Shown here piece by piece: positions 32,943-44,025 of a stretch of DNA of 54,381 nucleotides. Position 1 is the first letter of the stretch. Every line of letters starts with the position of its first letter. The notes beneath the pieces were generated by a model. That model was not told the origin of the DNA and made no database searches. It worked only from the letters and a program-made list of their open reading frames with translations. A program made the position numbers and the translations under genes. The stretch is from Mycobacterium sp. WUMAC-067 (GTDB lineage Bacteria > Actinomycetota > Actinomycetes > Mycobacteriales > Mycobacteriaceae), in NCBI RefSeq assembly GCF_020217485.1, contig NZ_JAEKMI010000030.1, positions 1 to 54,381 of the forward strand. The letters are read 5' to 3'.

Positions 32943-33425
32943 GTGACGGACATGGACTCAGGAAGTCAGCAAGACCAGAATTCGGACGAAGTCACGGTAG
33001 AGACGACCTCGGTCTTTCGTGCCGACTTCCTCAACGAGCTCGACGCGCCCGCGCAAGCGGGCACGGAAAGCGCGGTATCCGGAGTCGAGGGACTCCCGGC
33101 GGGTTCGGCGCTGCTGGTCGTCAAACGGGGCCCCAATGCGGGATCGCGATTCCTGCTCGACCAGCCCACCACGTCGGCCGGCCGGCACCCCGACAGCGAC
33201 ATCTTCCTCGACGACGTGACCGTCAGCCGCCGGCACGCCGAATTCAGGTTGGAAAACAACGAATTCAGCGTGGTCGACGTTGGTAGTCTCAACGGCACTT
33301 ACGTCAACCGTGAGCCCGTGGATTCCGCGGTGCTTGCCAACGGTGACGAAGTGCAGATCGGCAAGTTCCGCTTGGTGTTTCTGACCGGACCCAAGCAGGG
33401 TGAGGATGGAGGATCTTCAGGCTAG
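32943..33425 (+). CDS. garA: FHA-domain metabolic regulator GarA
   Basis: GarA binds and inhibits alpha-ketoglutarate dehydrogenase (KGD) and NAD-glutamate dehydrogenase and stimulates glutamate synthase; PknB/PknG phosphorylation turns it off by self-binding. The 160-residue product has the phospho-switch motif VETTSVF with T21 and T22. The FHA domain (~55-150) has SAGRHPDSDIFLDD, TVSRRHAEF and VGSLNGTYVN, including the Arg, Ser and Asn that contact phosphothreonine. Its stop shares a base with the start of the next MerR gene. Being next to gcvH, and close to gcvB, it links glycine use with the TCA node. Confidence 0.95.
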   Translation: MTDMDSGSQQDQNSDEVTVETTSVFRADFLNELDAPAQAGTESAVSGVEGLPAGSALLVVKRGPNAGSRFLLDQPTTSAGRHPDSDIFLDDVTVSRRHAEFRLENNEFSVVDVGSLNGTYVNREPVDSAVLANGDEVQIGKFRLVFLTGPKQGEDGGSSG

Positions 33426-34192
33426 TGAGCGCACCCGATAGCTCGGCACTGGCCGGGATGTCGATCGGGGCGGTCCTGGAATTGTTGAGGCCGGACTTCC
33501 CCGATGTCACCATCTCCAAAATTCGCTTCTTGGAGGCCGAGGGGCTGGTGACGCCGCAACGGGCTGCGTCGGGGTATCGAAGGTTCACCGCGTACGACTG
33601 CGCGCGGTTGCGATTCATCCTTACCGCGCAGCGCGATCACTATTTGCCGCTGAAGGTCATCCGGGCGCAACTGGACGCCCAGCCCGACGGCGAGCTACCG
33701 CCTTTCAAAACCTCCTATGCCGTCCCGCGCCTGGTGTCGGTCACGGGAATCGGTGACACCGGGGACGGGGCGGACGGCAGCGTCGGACCCGGCTCCGACG
33801 CGTCGGCGGTGGCGCCCACGCACGTCCGGCTGAGCCGCGAAGAGCTGCTGGCGCGTGCGGGCGTGGATGACGACTTGCTGACCGCGTTACTCAAAGCCGG
33901 CGTCATCACCACCGGCCCCGCCGGTTTCTTCGACGAGCACGCCGTCGTCATCCTGCAGTGCGCGCGGGCGCTGTCGGATTACGGCGTCGAGCCGCGGCAT
34001 CTGCGCGCATTCCGCTCGGCGGCCGACCGGCAGTCGGACCTGATCGCCCAAATCGCCGGTCCGGTAGTCAAAGCCGGCAAGGCCGGTGCCCGCGATCGCG
34101 CCGACGATTTGGCGCGTGAAGTTGCGGCGCTGGCTATCACGTTGCACACGTCGTTGATCAAATCCGCCGTTCGCGACGTTCTGGATCGCTGA
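33425..34192 (+). CDS. MerR-family regulator (Rv1828-like)
   Basis: A 255-residue MerR-type DNA-binding protein. The winged helix reads LRPDFPDVTISKIRFLEAEGLVTPQRAASGYRRFTAYD (about residues 18-56). The following helical region contains a variable Gly/Asp/Ser-rich stretch (~105-130), which accounts for the few residues over M. tuberculosis Rv1828 (247). The conserved C-terminal half (FFDEHAVVILQCARALSDYGVEPRHLRAFRSAADRQ) is shared with Rv1828. No Cys pattern for metal sensing is present. It is translated directly from garA (overlapping stop/start). Confidence 0.92.
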   Translation: MSAPDSSALAGMSIGAVLELLRPDFPDVTISKIRFLEAEGLVTPQRAASGYRRFTAYDCARLRFILTAQRDHYLPLKVIRAQLDAQPDGELPPFKTSYAVPRLVSVTGIGDTGDGADGSVGPGSDASAVAPTHVRLSREELLARAGVDDDLLTALLKAGVITTGPAGFFDEHAVVILQCARALSDYGVEPRHLRAFRSAADRQSDLIAQIAGPVVKAGKAGARDRADDLAREVAALAITLHTSLIKSAVRDVLDR

Positions 34193-34303
34193 GGACTAGA
34201 CTTCGGTCGACAGCTTGGTTTCGGCGGTAGGGCGGATTTTTGGCCTCGCCGTCGCTGGAAGTACCAATCCAACCGGCGCCACGAATGCGGAGGACAGACA
34301 CAA

Positions 34304-34798
34304 ATGGGTGAGGTTCGTGTTGTCGGCATTCGCGTAGAGCAGCCGCAAAACCAGCCGGTGTTGTTGCTGCGCGAAACCGACGGTGACCGTTACCTGCCAA
34401 TCTGGATCGGCCAGTCGGAGGCCGCCGCGATCGCCCTCGAGCAGCAGGGCGTCGAGCCGCCTCGTCCGTTGACGCACGATTTGATCAGGGATGTCATTGC
34501 CGCGCTTGGGCATTCGCTGAAAGAGGTGCGGATCGTCGATCTGCAGGAAGGCACTTTCTACGCCGACCTGGTGTTCGACCGCAACATCACCGTGTCGGCG
34601 CGCCCATCGGATTCGGTGGCGATAGCGCTGCGCGTCGGCGTCCCCATCTACGTCGAGGAGCCCGTGCTTGCCCAGGCCGGGCTGCTGATCCCCGACGAGA
34701 CCGACGAAGAGGGCGGCACCGCCGTCCGCGAGGACGAGGTGGAGAAGTTCAAAGAATTTCTCGACAGCGTGTCTCCCGACGATTTCAAAGCCACCTAG
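34304..34798 (+). CDS. DUF151 bifunctional nuclease-family protein (Rv1829-like)
   Basis: The 164-residue product equals Rv1829 in length. The DUF151 core reads LLLRETDGDRYLPIWIGQSEAAAIALEQQG and PRPLTHDLIRDVIAALG, then ARPSDSVAIALRVGVPIYV. Family members show DNase/RNase activity in some organisms and may act in regulation. A TAGACT -10-like box lies at 34197, about 107 bases before ATG 34304, suggesting its own transcript start. It is flanked by two MerR regulators, a conserved mycobacterial trio. The C-terminus is acidic. Confidence 0.9.
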   Translation: MGEVRVVGIRVEQPQNQPVLLLRETDGDRYLPIWIGQSEAAAIALEQQGVEPPRPLTHDLIRDVIAALGHSLKEVRIVDLQEGTFYADLVFDRNITVSARPSDSVAIALRVGVPIYVEEPVLAQAGLLIPDETDEEGGTAVREDEVEKFKEFLDSVSPDDFKAT

Positions 34799-35091
34799 CT
34801 CCTGCCCGGCCTTGCCACCAGCGTTTGCCACCAGCGTTTAGGAGAGGCGGGTGTCGCTGGACTAGCCTGGTGGGGACATCACGGATGCGTCTCAACTGGC
34901 AACGTGATGTCGACACGCTGGCGGATAGCCCGCCCAGTTGGCCCCGAGGCGGCCATACTTTGATCACGACTTCAGGCGCGGCGGCTCTAGGAAAGCGTAA
35001 GCTCACTAGCACTCGGGCCTGAGCAGACGTGGCTGCGGTGCAGCCAGAGACGCAGCTAACGACGAGAGCGCGATCGCGGAGAGGAACCACC

Positions 35092-35721
35092 GTGAGCGAG
35101 CAGCCACGCCAAGAGCAGCTCAACCTAGCTGAGCAGGAAAACGGCGCGAGTAACGACCGCAGCGTCACCGCGGCCAGCGCCCCCGTGCAGCCCGGACTTT
35201 TCCCGGACGACTCCGTGCCCGACGAACTGGTCGGCTACCGCGGTCCCAGCGCGTGCCAGATCGCCGGCATCACCTACCGGCAGCTGGACTACTGGGCGCG
35301 CACCTCGCTGGTCGTCCCGTCGATCCGCAGCGCGGCGGGCTCCGGAAGCCAGCGCCTCTACTCGTTCAAAGACATCCTGGTTCTCAAGATCGTCAAGCGG
35401 TTGCTCGACACCGGCATCTCGTTGCACAACATCCGCGTCGCGGTCGACCACCTGCGCCAGCGCGGGGTTCAGGACCTGGCCAACATCACCCTGTTCTCCG
35501 ACGGCACCACCGTCTACGAGTGCACATCGGCCGAAGAGGTCGTCGACCTGCTCCAGGGCGGGCAGGGCGTGTTCGGCATCGCCGTGTCCGGCGCCATGCG
35601 GGAGCTGACCGGCGTCATCGCGGACTTCCCGGGCGAGCGGGCCGACGGCGGCGAGTCGATCGCCGAGCCGGAGGACGAGCTGGCGTCCCGGCGCAAGCAC
35701 CGCGACCGCAAGATCGGCTGA
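35092..35721 (+). CDS. resR: MerR-family regulator ResR (Rv1830-like)
   Basis: A 209-residue MerR regulator if begun at GTG 35092, which has GAGAGG in front; the frame stays open back to 35029, as in the longer M. tuberculosis annotation. The winged helix is GPSACQIAGITYRQLDYWARTSLVVPSIRSAAGSGSQRLYSFKD (~52-95). Text from VPDELVGYRG to the end is almost unchanged from Rv1830. In M. tuberculosis this gene (resR) is under selection in clinical isolates and affects growth recovery after antibiotics. The C-terminus ends RRKHRDRKIG. The 293-base gap before it holds no other gene. Confidence 0.92.
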   Translation: MSEQPRQEQLNLAEQENGASNDRSVTAASAPVQPGLFPDDSVPDELVGYRGPSACQIAGITYRQLDYWARTSLVVPSIRSAAGSGSQRLYSFKDILVLKIVKRLLDTGISLHNIRVAVDHLRQRGVQDLANITLFSDGTTVYECTSAEEVVDLLQGGQGVFGIAVSGAMRELTGVIADFPGERADGGESIAEPEDELASRRKHRDRKIG

Positions 35722-35763
35722 CGGCGCGCCCCGAGAGCGCGCAACTTCGCGCCCACGCGGCCG

Positions 35764-35769
35764 AGTAAA
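35764..35769 (+). promoter_or_regulatory. Candidate -10 element for the gcvB transcript
   Basis: TAAACT fits the mycobacterial -10 pattern TANNNT and would place the transcript start near 35776, about a dozen bases before the glycine riboswitch. No clear -35 was found, which is common for this sigma factor class. Confidence 0.45.
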
Positions 35770-35789
35770 CTGGGCCGCGCATCGTATTC

Positions 35790-36006
35790 GAGCGGGAGAG
35801 TTCCGTGACTGCCAGTCACGGGCGCCGAAGGAGCAACACCTCTCCGTCAACCTCTCAGGCACCCGGACCGCGCGAAACAATGATGCCTCTGGAAAGCGGT
35901 GAAGACCTGCGGGTCGACACCCGCCGATGGGGAAAGGCGCGCAGGACAAGCATCCGGCGCCGAATCTCTCAGGCGCCCGGCGAAGGGTGAAGACAGAGGG
36001 AGAGGA
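35790..36006 (+). ncRNA. Tandem glycine riboswitch
   Basis: Two glycine aptamers in series. The first has GGGAGAG (35792), GCGCCGAAGGAGCAA (35822) and CTCTCAGGCACCCGGACCG (35852). The second has GGTGAAGACC (35899), CCGCCGATGGGGAAAGGCG (35921), CGCCGAATCTCTCAGGCGCC (35959) and AGACAGAGGGAGAGG (35991). Glycine binding normally turns on the glycine cleavage genes, here gcvB, whose GTG is ~53 bases further on. The gap after aptamer two, with GAGGACCG/CGTCCTC, can form a hairpin that may be the expression platform. Confidence 0.93.
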
Positions 36007-36058
36007 CCGTTCGTCCTCTGCCTTGATCTGTCGTTGTCCGCCTACTCAGGAGTTTCCA

Positions 36059-38884
<2,826 letters not shown>

Positions 38885-38903
38885 CGATCGGGTCGGGGCG
38901 GGA

Positions 38904-39548
38904 TCACCCCGGCATTCGCGCCGGGGAGTGCAACGCCAGCGGCACCAGGTACCGGCGGGCGAAATCGCGGGCCTCGTTGAGGTTGTAGACCGGGATGACG
39001 GACTTCGGCGTCTTGATCAGCGAAATGATCAGCCGTCCGATCATCTCCCCGACGACCTCGGTGTCCAGGTCGGCGGCCAGTTCGCCACGCTCCTGCCAGC
39101 GGCGCAGCCACGTCGCGATGTAGCCGCGAGTCATGGCGATCAGGTTCTCGTCGGTCAGGTAGGCGGTCAACTCCCCGGCGGCGGGCGATTCGCGGATGCT
39201 TCGCGTCAGCAGCTTGGGGGCGGAGGCCTCGTGAACGAACGCGGCGAAGACTTCGGCGATCCCTTCTTCCGGTGATCCCGCGCGACCCGCGACCTCGGAA
39301 ACCAGCGTGCTCAGCCGCAGCGATTCGTCCATGATGGTCAGCCGCACCAGGTTTCGCTTGTGCCGGAACCGGCGGTAGACGGTGGCGACGCCGACACCGG
39401 CGGTGTCGGCGATGTCTTGCATGGTGGTGTTGGAGAATCCGCGCTCGGTGAAGCAGGTGCGCGCGGCGGTGACGATCGAGCGGGCGGTCGGATCGAGGGC
39501 GGCCAAACCGTCGGGCAGCGCGCCGAGCAGCATCGCGGGGTCTACCAT
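38904..39548 (-). CDS. TetR-family regulator of the DUF2236 operon
   Basis: A TetR repressor of 214 residues from ATG 39548, which follows GGAGGGCAG; an in-frame start 21 codons earlier is less likely. The helix-turn-helix is TTMQDIADTAGVGVATVYRRFRHKRNLVRL near residues 45-74. The C-terminal ligand domain has no clear clue to its inducer. It lies at the end of the run of two oxygenase-like genes on the same strand (109-base gap), and a 25-bp palindrome stands before the first of these. Autorepression of the whole operon is the simplest model. No such gene is present here in M. tuberculosis. Confidence 0.88.
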   Translation of the reverse strand: MVDPAMLLGALPDGLAALDPTARSIVTAARTCFTERGFSNTTMQDIADTAGVGVATVYRRFRHKRNLVRLTIMDESLRLSTLVSEVAGRAGSPEEGIAEVFAAFVHEASAPKLLTRSIRESPAAGELTAYLTDENLIAMTRGYIATWLRRWQERGELAADLDTEVVGEMIGRLIISLIKTPKSVIPVYNLNEARDFARRYLVPLALHSPARMPG

Positions 39549-39657
39549 CTGCCCTCCAGCCGATTGGGGTATCGCGGCAATTCTGCGCTCACTCAGCCTA
39601 TTCATCCGCATTCGCGCCGTTGCGGTCCGCTGCCATCGCTTCAGCGATCGCGCCGGA

Positions 39658-40641
39658 TCAATTCCGGTCGGGCGCCGCGAAGGAGTCCAACAGCACGGAA
39701 CGGTAGCGGTCCCGGAGCCGCTCGTATCGGTAGCGGTTGTAGGCCAAGGGTTCCAGCGTGAGCCGGCGCGGCAGCCATCGCCAGCCCATCTGCAACGCCG
39801 CGACGTAGACGACGAACTCCGCCTGCTCGCGGGCGCCCCACCGCACCCCGAGCAGCCGGCGCATCTTGGGATGGGCCACGGCGGCCGAACATACGACCAC
39901 CGGACGCGATGCGAGCGTGGTCAGCACCGGCCAGACCAATTGCAGCACGGGCCGAATCTGCCGGGAAACCAACAACTTCGGGATCGGTGGGGCGACGAAG
40001 CTGCGATTGGCGAATTGCAGAAACTCGTTGTCGGCCAAGTCTTTTGCCGCGACTGTATCGTAATGCTCCAGCATGTCGTGCAAGGTCGCCGGCAGCTTCC
40101 CCTGCTTGCTGGGCAGCTCCAGGAACTGCAATTCCGAGCGCAGCGTCTGATAGACGACCTCCTTTTCGGCCAGGGTAAGGCGACGCCCGCACACCCGCAG
40201 ATAACCCTGATACAAAAGGTTGAGACCACTCACGGCCACCCAGGTCCACACCTCGGGATTGAGCGCGCTGTAGCGGGTGTCGCTGAACGAGTCCTTCCCC
40301 GTCCCGCGCACGTCGCGGTGCAACCGTTTGAGATCGGCCCGCGACGCCTGCACGTCCGAGCTGTCGCCGAAGGCGGCGAGGGCGGTGAACGCGGCGCTGC
40401 GGATCCCACGGTCGGTGAAGTTGTCGGCAAAGCGTCCGCTGCGGTCCACTGCGGCCGCGATTTCGCGATGCGCCACCTGGTCGAGGGCCAGGCGGCCAAA
40501 CGCCGCCGCCAACGGCGACCCCGCGAACCACCTGACATCGTCGGCCAACGCGCGATGCGCGGAATTCCATTCCGCTTCGGGCGGTACGAACGTCGCAGCG
40601 GAAGCGTTGCCGCGTCGCTCGATTCGGCTTGTCGTCGTCAT
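39658..40641 (-). CDS. DUF2236/MpaB-type oxygenase-family protein
   Basis: The 327-residue product belongs to the latex-clearing-protein/mpaB-like DUF2236 family. Recognisable blocks are GIRSAAFTALAAFGDSSDVQASRADLKRLHRDVRG, ALNPEVWTWVAVSGLNLLYQGY (the family's xNPExxxWV motif), RLTLAEKEVVYQTLR and GVRWGAREQAEFVVYVAALQ. Some members bind heme b and cleave polyisoprene; most are uncharacterised. A candidate heme ligand would be the His in LKRLHRDVRG. No signal peptide is seen. It is 31 bases behind a paralog with the same strand, so they probably work as a pair. Confidence 0.8.
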   Translation of the reverse strand: MTTTSRIERRGNASAATFVPPEAEWNSAHRALADDVRWFAGSPLAAAFGRLALDQVAHREIAAAVDRSGRFADNFTDRGIRSAAFTALAAFGDSSDVQASRADLKRLHRDVRGTGKDSFSDTRYSALNPEVWTWVAVSGLNLLYQGYLRVCGRRLTLAEKEVVYQTLRSELQFLELPSKQGKLPATLHDMLEHYDTVAAKDLADNEFLQFANRSFVAPPIPKLLVSRQIRPVLQLVWPVLTTLASRPVVVCSAAVAHPKMRRLLGVRWGAREQAEFVVYVAALQMGWRWLPRRLTLEPLAYNRYRYERLRDRYRSVLLDSFAAPDRN

Positions 40642-40672
40642 ACCGTTCCTCCTTGTGCGCGTCGGTCTGTCG

Positions 40673-41563
40673 TCACACGACGGTTGCCCCGATCCGGTGC
40701 CGCAGACGCATGTCCCACACCACCGCGTGCACGCCGAGGCGCGTCAAGAACCGCGGCGTGAACAGGTCCAACACCCCGAAGACGCGCTGCCAGCGGTCGA
40801 ATCGGCGTTGTTGCGCGTCCGACCAACCGAACCCGAGCTTTTCGCGCAGCTGCGGCGGCAGGTATCCCAGCGTCATGAAGAGATTCCATCCGCCGAACAG
40901 CGCCGAAATCGGGGCGGGCAGGAAATCCAGGCGCGCGATGCCGATCAGGTAGCTGCGCATGCGATCGTCGAAATCGAGCCGATCGAGTTGCTCCTGCCAG
41001 TACCGGTCGGCGGCCTGCCGGTCGGCAGGCCACATTTCGGGCGGCACCTGCAAGGTGGTGGCGAACACCGACGCCGCCTGGTGCACGGTTTCGGGGTCGC
41101 GCCGGGAACGGCCGCCCCGCAGCCTTCGGGTGTCCTCGAAGACCGCGGCCATGCAGGAGGCAACCCAGAGCTGTAACTCCGGATCGAAGGCGTTGTAGCG
41201 CACCGGGCTTTGCGGGCCGGAGCGCACCTCGACGTGTGCGGCGTTGACGGCCTCCCGGTACACCCGACGATCCTGCGCGTTGCCGGCGATGGCCACCGCG
41301 ATGTAGGTGAAGGTGGTGCGGGCCCGTTTGAACGGATGCTTGTACAGGTTGCCGCTGTCGACCTTGCTCTCCATCACGCCATAGGCCACACCGGAATTCG
41401 CCAGCTGCATCACCACATTCGCCGCGCCGTAGGCGGGGGACAGCCACGGCGACATCTCCTCGGCGAGAAACGACGTGTCGGCCGAATCCGTGTCCGCCCG
41501 CCGGGCGCGCCGCTCGATCCGGGCCTGCGGGTCCTCCGGATCGGTGGGCAGGGGGTGGGCCAT
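40673..41563 (-). CDS. DUF2236/MpaB-type oxygenase-family protein, second copy
   Basis: A 296-residue relative of the downstream gene. Landmarks include VMQLANSGVAYGVMESKVDSGNLYKHPFKRARTTFTYIAVA, RAYNAFDPELQ-type text (VRYNAFDPELQLWVASCMAAVFED) and RLDFLPAPISALFGGWNLFMTLGYLPP. The family's Arg/His patch is present as NLYKHPFKRARTT. ATG 41563 was chosen for its AGGAAGG site; ATG 41587 is an alternative. It is the first gene of the operon and lies 76 bases from a strong palindrome. Substrate unknown; lipids or isoprenoids are guesses by family only. Confidence 0.8.
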   Translation of the reverse strand: MAHPLPTDPEDPQARIERRARRADTDSADTSFLAEEMSPWLSPAYGAANVVMQLANSGVAYGVMESKVDSGNLYKHPFKRARTTFTYIAVAIAGNAQDRRVYREAVNAAHVEVRSGPQSPVRYNAFDPELQLWVASCMAAVFEDTRRLRGGRSRRDPETVHQAASVFATTLQVPPEMWPADRQAADRYWQEQLDRLDFDDRMRSYLIGIARLDFLPAPISALFGGWNLFMTLGYLPPQLREKLGFGWSDAQQRRFDRWQRVFGVLDLFTPRFLTRLGVHAVVWDMRLRHRIGATVV

Positions 41564-41639
41564 GGTGCGCCTTCCTGGGTTGGCCAACAGCTCAACGAGA
41601 TTCGGCGGTCTTTGCGGTGCGTCTTCCTAGATCAACGTT

Positions 41640-41664
41640 GATAGAAAGAACGGTTCGTTCTATC
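41640..41664. promoter_or_regulatory. 25-bp palindrome, probable TetR operator
   Basis: GATAGAA (41640-41646) mirrors TTCTATC (41658-41664), and GAAC (41648-41651) mirrors GTTC (41653-41656); only the centre base and one symmetric pair break the symmetry. It lies upstream of the two DUF2236 genes, whose operon ends with a TetR gene. Length and spacing fit TetR dimers. Confidence 0.75.
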
Positions 41665-41813
41665 ACGAGTGTGGCACAACCGGCCGCGATCGGATAGGTG
41701 GCGGCGGGAATTTCCGGGTTTTCCGCCGACGATGCCGTCGGGCTCGGGGGATCACGCCGGCGTATCCATCGCCGGCCGGCTGCGGCGCGCGATGGCGCCG
41801 GCCGCCCGCGTCG

Positions 41814-43922
41814 TCAGCTCAAGAAGGCGTTGATCGCCGTCGCGAGCTCGGGGGACGCCGATGTCGCGATGTTCTGATAGCTGCCGCCGCTGAGCTGGGC
41901 GACCGCTTCCCAGGTGGATCGGTCCGGATCGGCACCGAAGTTGATGACGTTCACCGCGATCGGCTTGGCCGGATCGGCGCTCTTGCGGATGAAATCCTGT
42001 AGCCCCGGGCCGTCCAGGGATTGGTCGGTGTGCGGCCCGGCGGTGATCACGAGAAGCGAATTGGCTTGGCCCGCACGGTAATTGGCCTGCATGTCTTGGT
42101 AGATCATGCGCAGCGTGGTGAATGACACCGCACCGCCACCCGACGAGTACTGCTTGTCCAGCGCGGCCGACAGAGCCGCCGAGCGCGGCTGCCCGTTAAC
42201 GGTATCGGCCAGCGGCCCACTCGCCACCTCGGAGCGGCCCTCGTGACCGTCGAAAGTCCACAGGCCGACGACGGCGGTGGGGGGCAGGGCCTTGATCCTG
42301 TCCTGCAGCGCCGCGATGACGTTTGCCAGCCGGGACTTTGCGCCTTCCTGGCCGGGCATCGACTGGTCAAGCATGATGGTCGTGGCCTGTCCGGCCGACG
42401 GGGCGGCCATGGCCTCGGCAAGCGTGGCGCGCATCGGGTCATCGCCGATCGACAGCGTGGACGGCAGCGCCGGGAAGGCGGTCACCGGGCTGCTCGGGGT
42501 TTTGACCCCGTTGACCCGGAAGCCCGCCTTCGCCAGCTTCGCCAGCTGATCGGGCTTGTGCATGAAGCGGGAGAATTCGCTGGCCGCCGTGGCCTGTTCG
42601 CGGGTAAGCCACGAACCGCTGAGCAGCACGGTGGGGTAGTCGGCCACCGGCGCGGGCCCCGGCGGAAGCCAGGACGCCAGGGCGCTCTTGGCGTCCTGCA
42701 GCGATTGGCCGCGCTGGAACAGCTGCTGTTCGGTGGTGATCACCGCGTGCACCGGCGCGGTCGCCGCGTCGCCGGGCTTCAGCAGCGTGTTCATCGCCTC
42801 GGTCAGCGAGCTGTCGGCGAGTTTGGGTTGTGCGCTCAACAGGGTGCGCACCGCGCCGGTGCCCTGCGTCACCGGGGCGCCGGGCGGCACCGACGCGGCC
42901 GCCACCGCCTCACCGGCGAGAAACGATGCGTCCCCGTTGCCGCCCGTCGGCAGCGCCAGTCGCAGCGATCCCCAGGCGGGTAAGTTCAACGCGGCCAACG
43001 CATTCGGGTTGGTTTGCAGCCCGGGCAGTGCCGCCCAGTTCTGCTTGGCGAGGGCCGGTGCCAGTTCGGGGCGCACGGCAAGCACCACCGGGGAGCTGAC
43101 CAGTGAATGGCTCTCGCTGATCGTCTTCTGAGCCGTGGCTCCCGCGAGCCGTGCGGCGGAGATCGAGCTGCCGGGGATCCACAGCGCCGGCTGGCCGCCC
43201 AGTTCGGCGGGCCACTTGCCGATGAAGCCGTTGAGCACGGCGTCGGAGTCGGCGGGTTTGACGTTGACCACCATGCAGCGGTCGCCGACCGGCCCCGCCG
43301 ATTTGTTGTAGCTTTCCGCGAATTCCTGGACGGCCGTGGCGATCGACGGGTCCGCGACGACGGCGACGGTCTCTTGACCGCCCACGCAGCGGCCGGCCGC
43401 GTTGTGCGATCGCTTGGACAGCACGTCGCCGAAGAAGCTCCACAGGATCACCGACCCCACCACGACGACGACGGCGATCAGCGCGACGATCACACCGATG
43501 CTGACGCCCCGCCGCCCGCCCTCGCTCCGATGGCCGCCCCGCCAGTCGGTCAGCCCCCGATGCCCGCCCCGGAACAGCGACGGCGAGGCGGCCGGCGGCT
43601 CCGCACTCGACGGGGCGGGCTGCCGCGGCGGAAACTCCGGGTACTCGTCGGCCGTGCTGTCGGCGAACGCGTCGCCCGCGGCGTACGGCTCGTCGTCGGC
43701 GTAGGGCTCCTCGTCGTCGGCGTAGTGACGTTCGTCCGAGTAGTAATCCTCGTCCGCAAAGTCGTCGGCGTCCGAGTAGTAATCCTCGTCCGCCGCCTCG
43801 CCGGCGCCGGCATCCCGCCGCTGATGTCCTGCGTCGTCACCTCGGGACGGCTCGTCGACCGCGTCGTCGCGAGAAGGCTCGTCGAGGGAGTCGTCAGGGT
43901 CGGGCGCACTGTGCCTACCCAT
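41814..43922 (-). CDS. Membrane-anchored protein with C-terminal VWA domain (Rv1836c-like)
   Basis: A 702-residue protein in four parts. Residues 1-~135 are acidic and repetitive, with DEDYYSD twice and many Asp/Glu/Tyr. One membrane helix follows (VIVALIAVVVVVGSVILWSF, ~142-161). A solute-binding-like domain (~180-480) comes next, and a von Willebrand A domain from ~510 to the end. The VWA metal site reads LDQSMPG near 516: the usual DxSxS has Pro in place of the last Ser. The ITAGPHTD and LWTFDGHEG blocks also fit VWA folds. Rv1836c is ~677 residues. It follows glcB on the same strand with a 103-base gap. Role unknown; probably an envelope adhesion or chelation protein. Confidence 0.87.
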   Translation of the reverse strand: MGRHSAPDPDDSLDEPSRDDAVDEPSRGDDAGHQRRDAGAGEAADEDYYSDADDFADEDYYSDERHYADDEEPYADDEPYAAGDAFADSTADEYPEFPPRQPAPSSAEPPAASPSLFRGGHRGLTDWRGGHRSEGGRRGVSIGVIVALIAVVVVVGSVILWSFFGDVLSKRSHNAAGRCVGGQETVAVVADPSIATAVQEFAESYNKSAGPVGDRCMVVNVKPADSDAVLNGFIGKWPAELGGQPALWIPGSSISAARLAGATAQKTISESHSLVSSPVVLAVRPELAPALAKQNWAALPGLQTNPNALAALNLPAWGSLRLALPTGGNGDASFLAGEAVAAASVPPGAPVTQGTGAVRTLLSAQPKLADSSLTEAMNTLLKPGDAATAPVHAVITTEQQLFQRGQSLQDAKSALASWLPPGPAPVADYPTVLLSGSWLTREQATAASEFSRFMHKPDQLAKLAKAGFRVNGVKTPSSPVTAFPALPSTLSIGDDPMRATLAEAMAAPSAGQATTIMLDQSMPGQEGAKSRLANVIAALQDRIKALPPTAVVGLWTFDGHEGRSEVASGPLADTVNGQPRSAALSAALDKQYSSGGGAVSFTTLRMIYQDMQANYRAGQANSLLVITAGPHTDQSLDGPGLQDFIRKSADPAKPIAVNVINFGADPDRSTWEAVAQLSGGSYQNIATSASPELATAINAFLS

Positions 43923-44025
43923 AGCAGTGCCCGCGGCCTTTCCGTCGATCCATCCGAATGAACTCGCCGCCGATCTTAGTCATCCGCGGCACTATTACAC
44001 GTGCGAACCCGAATTGAGCGCAGGC

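Noticed and set aside
35927..36058. In-frame upstream extension of gcvB
   Set aside because: It would translate through the second glycine aptamer; the GTG at 36059 gives the exact family length.
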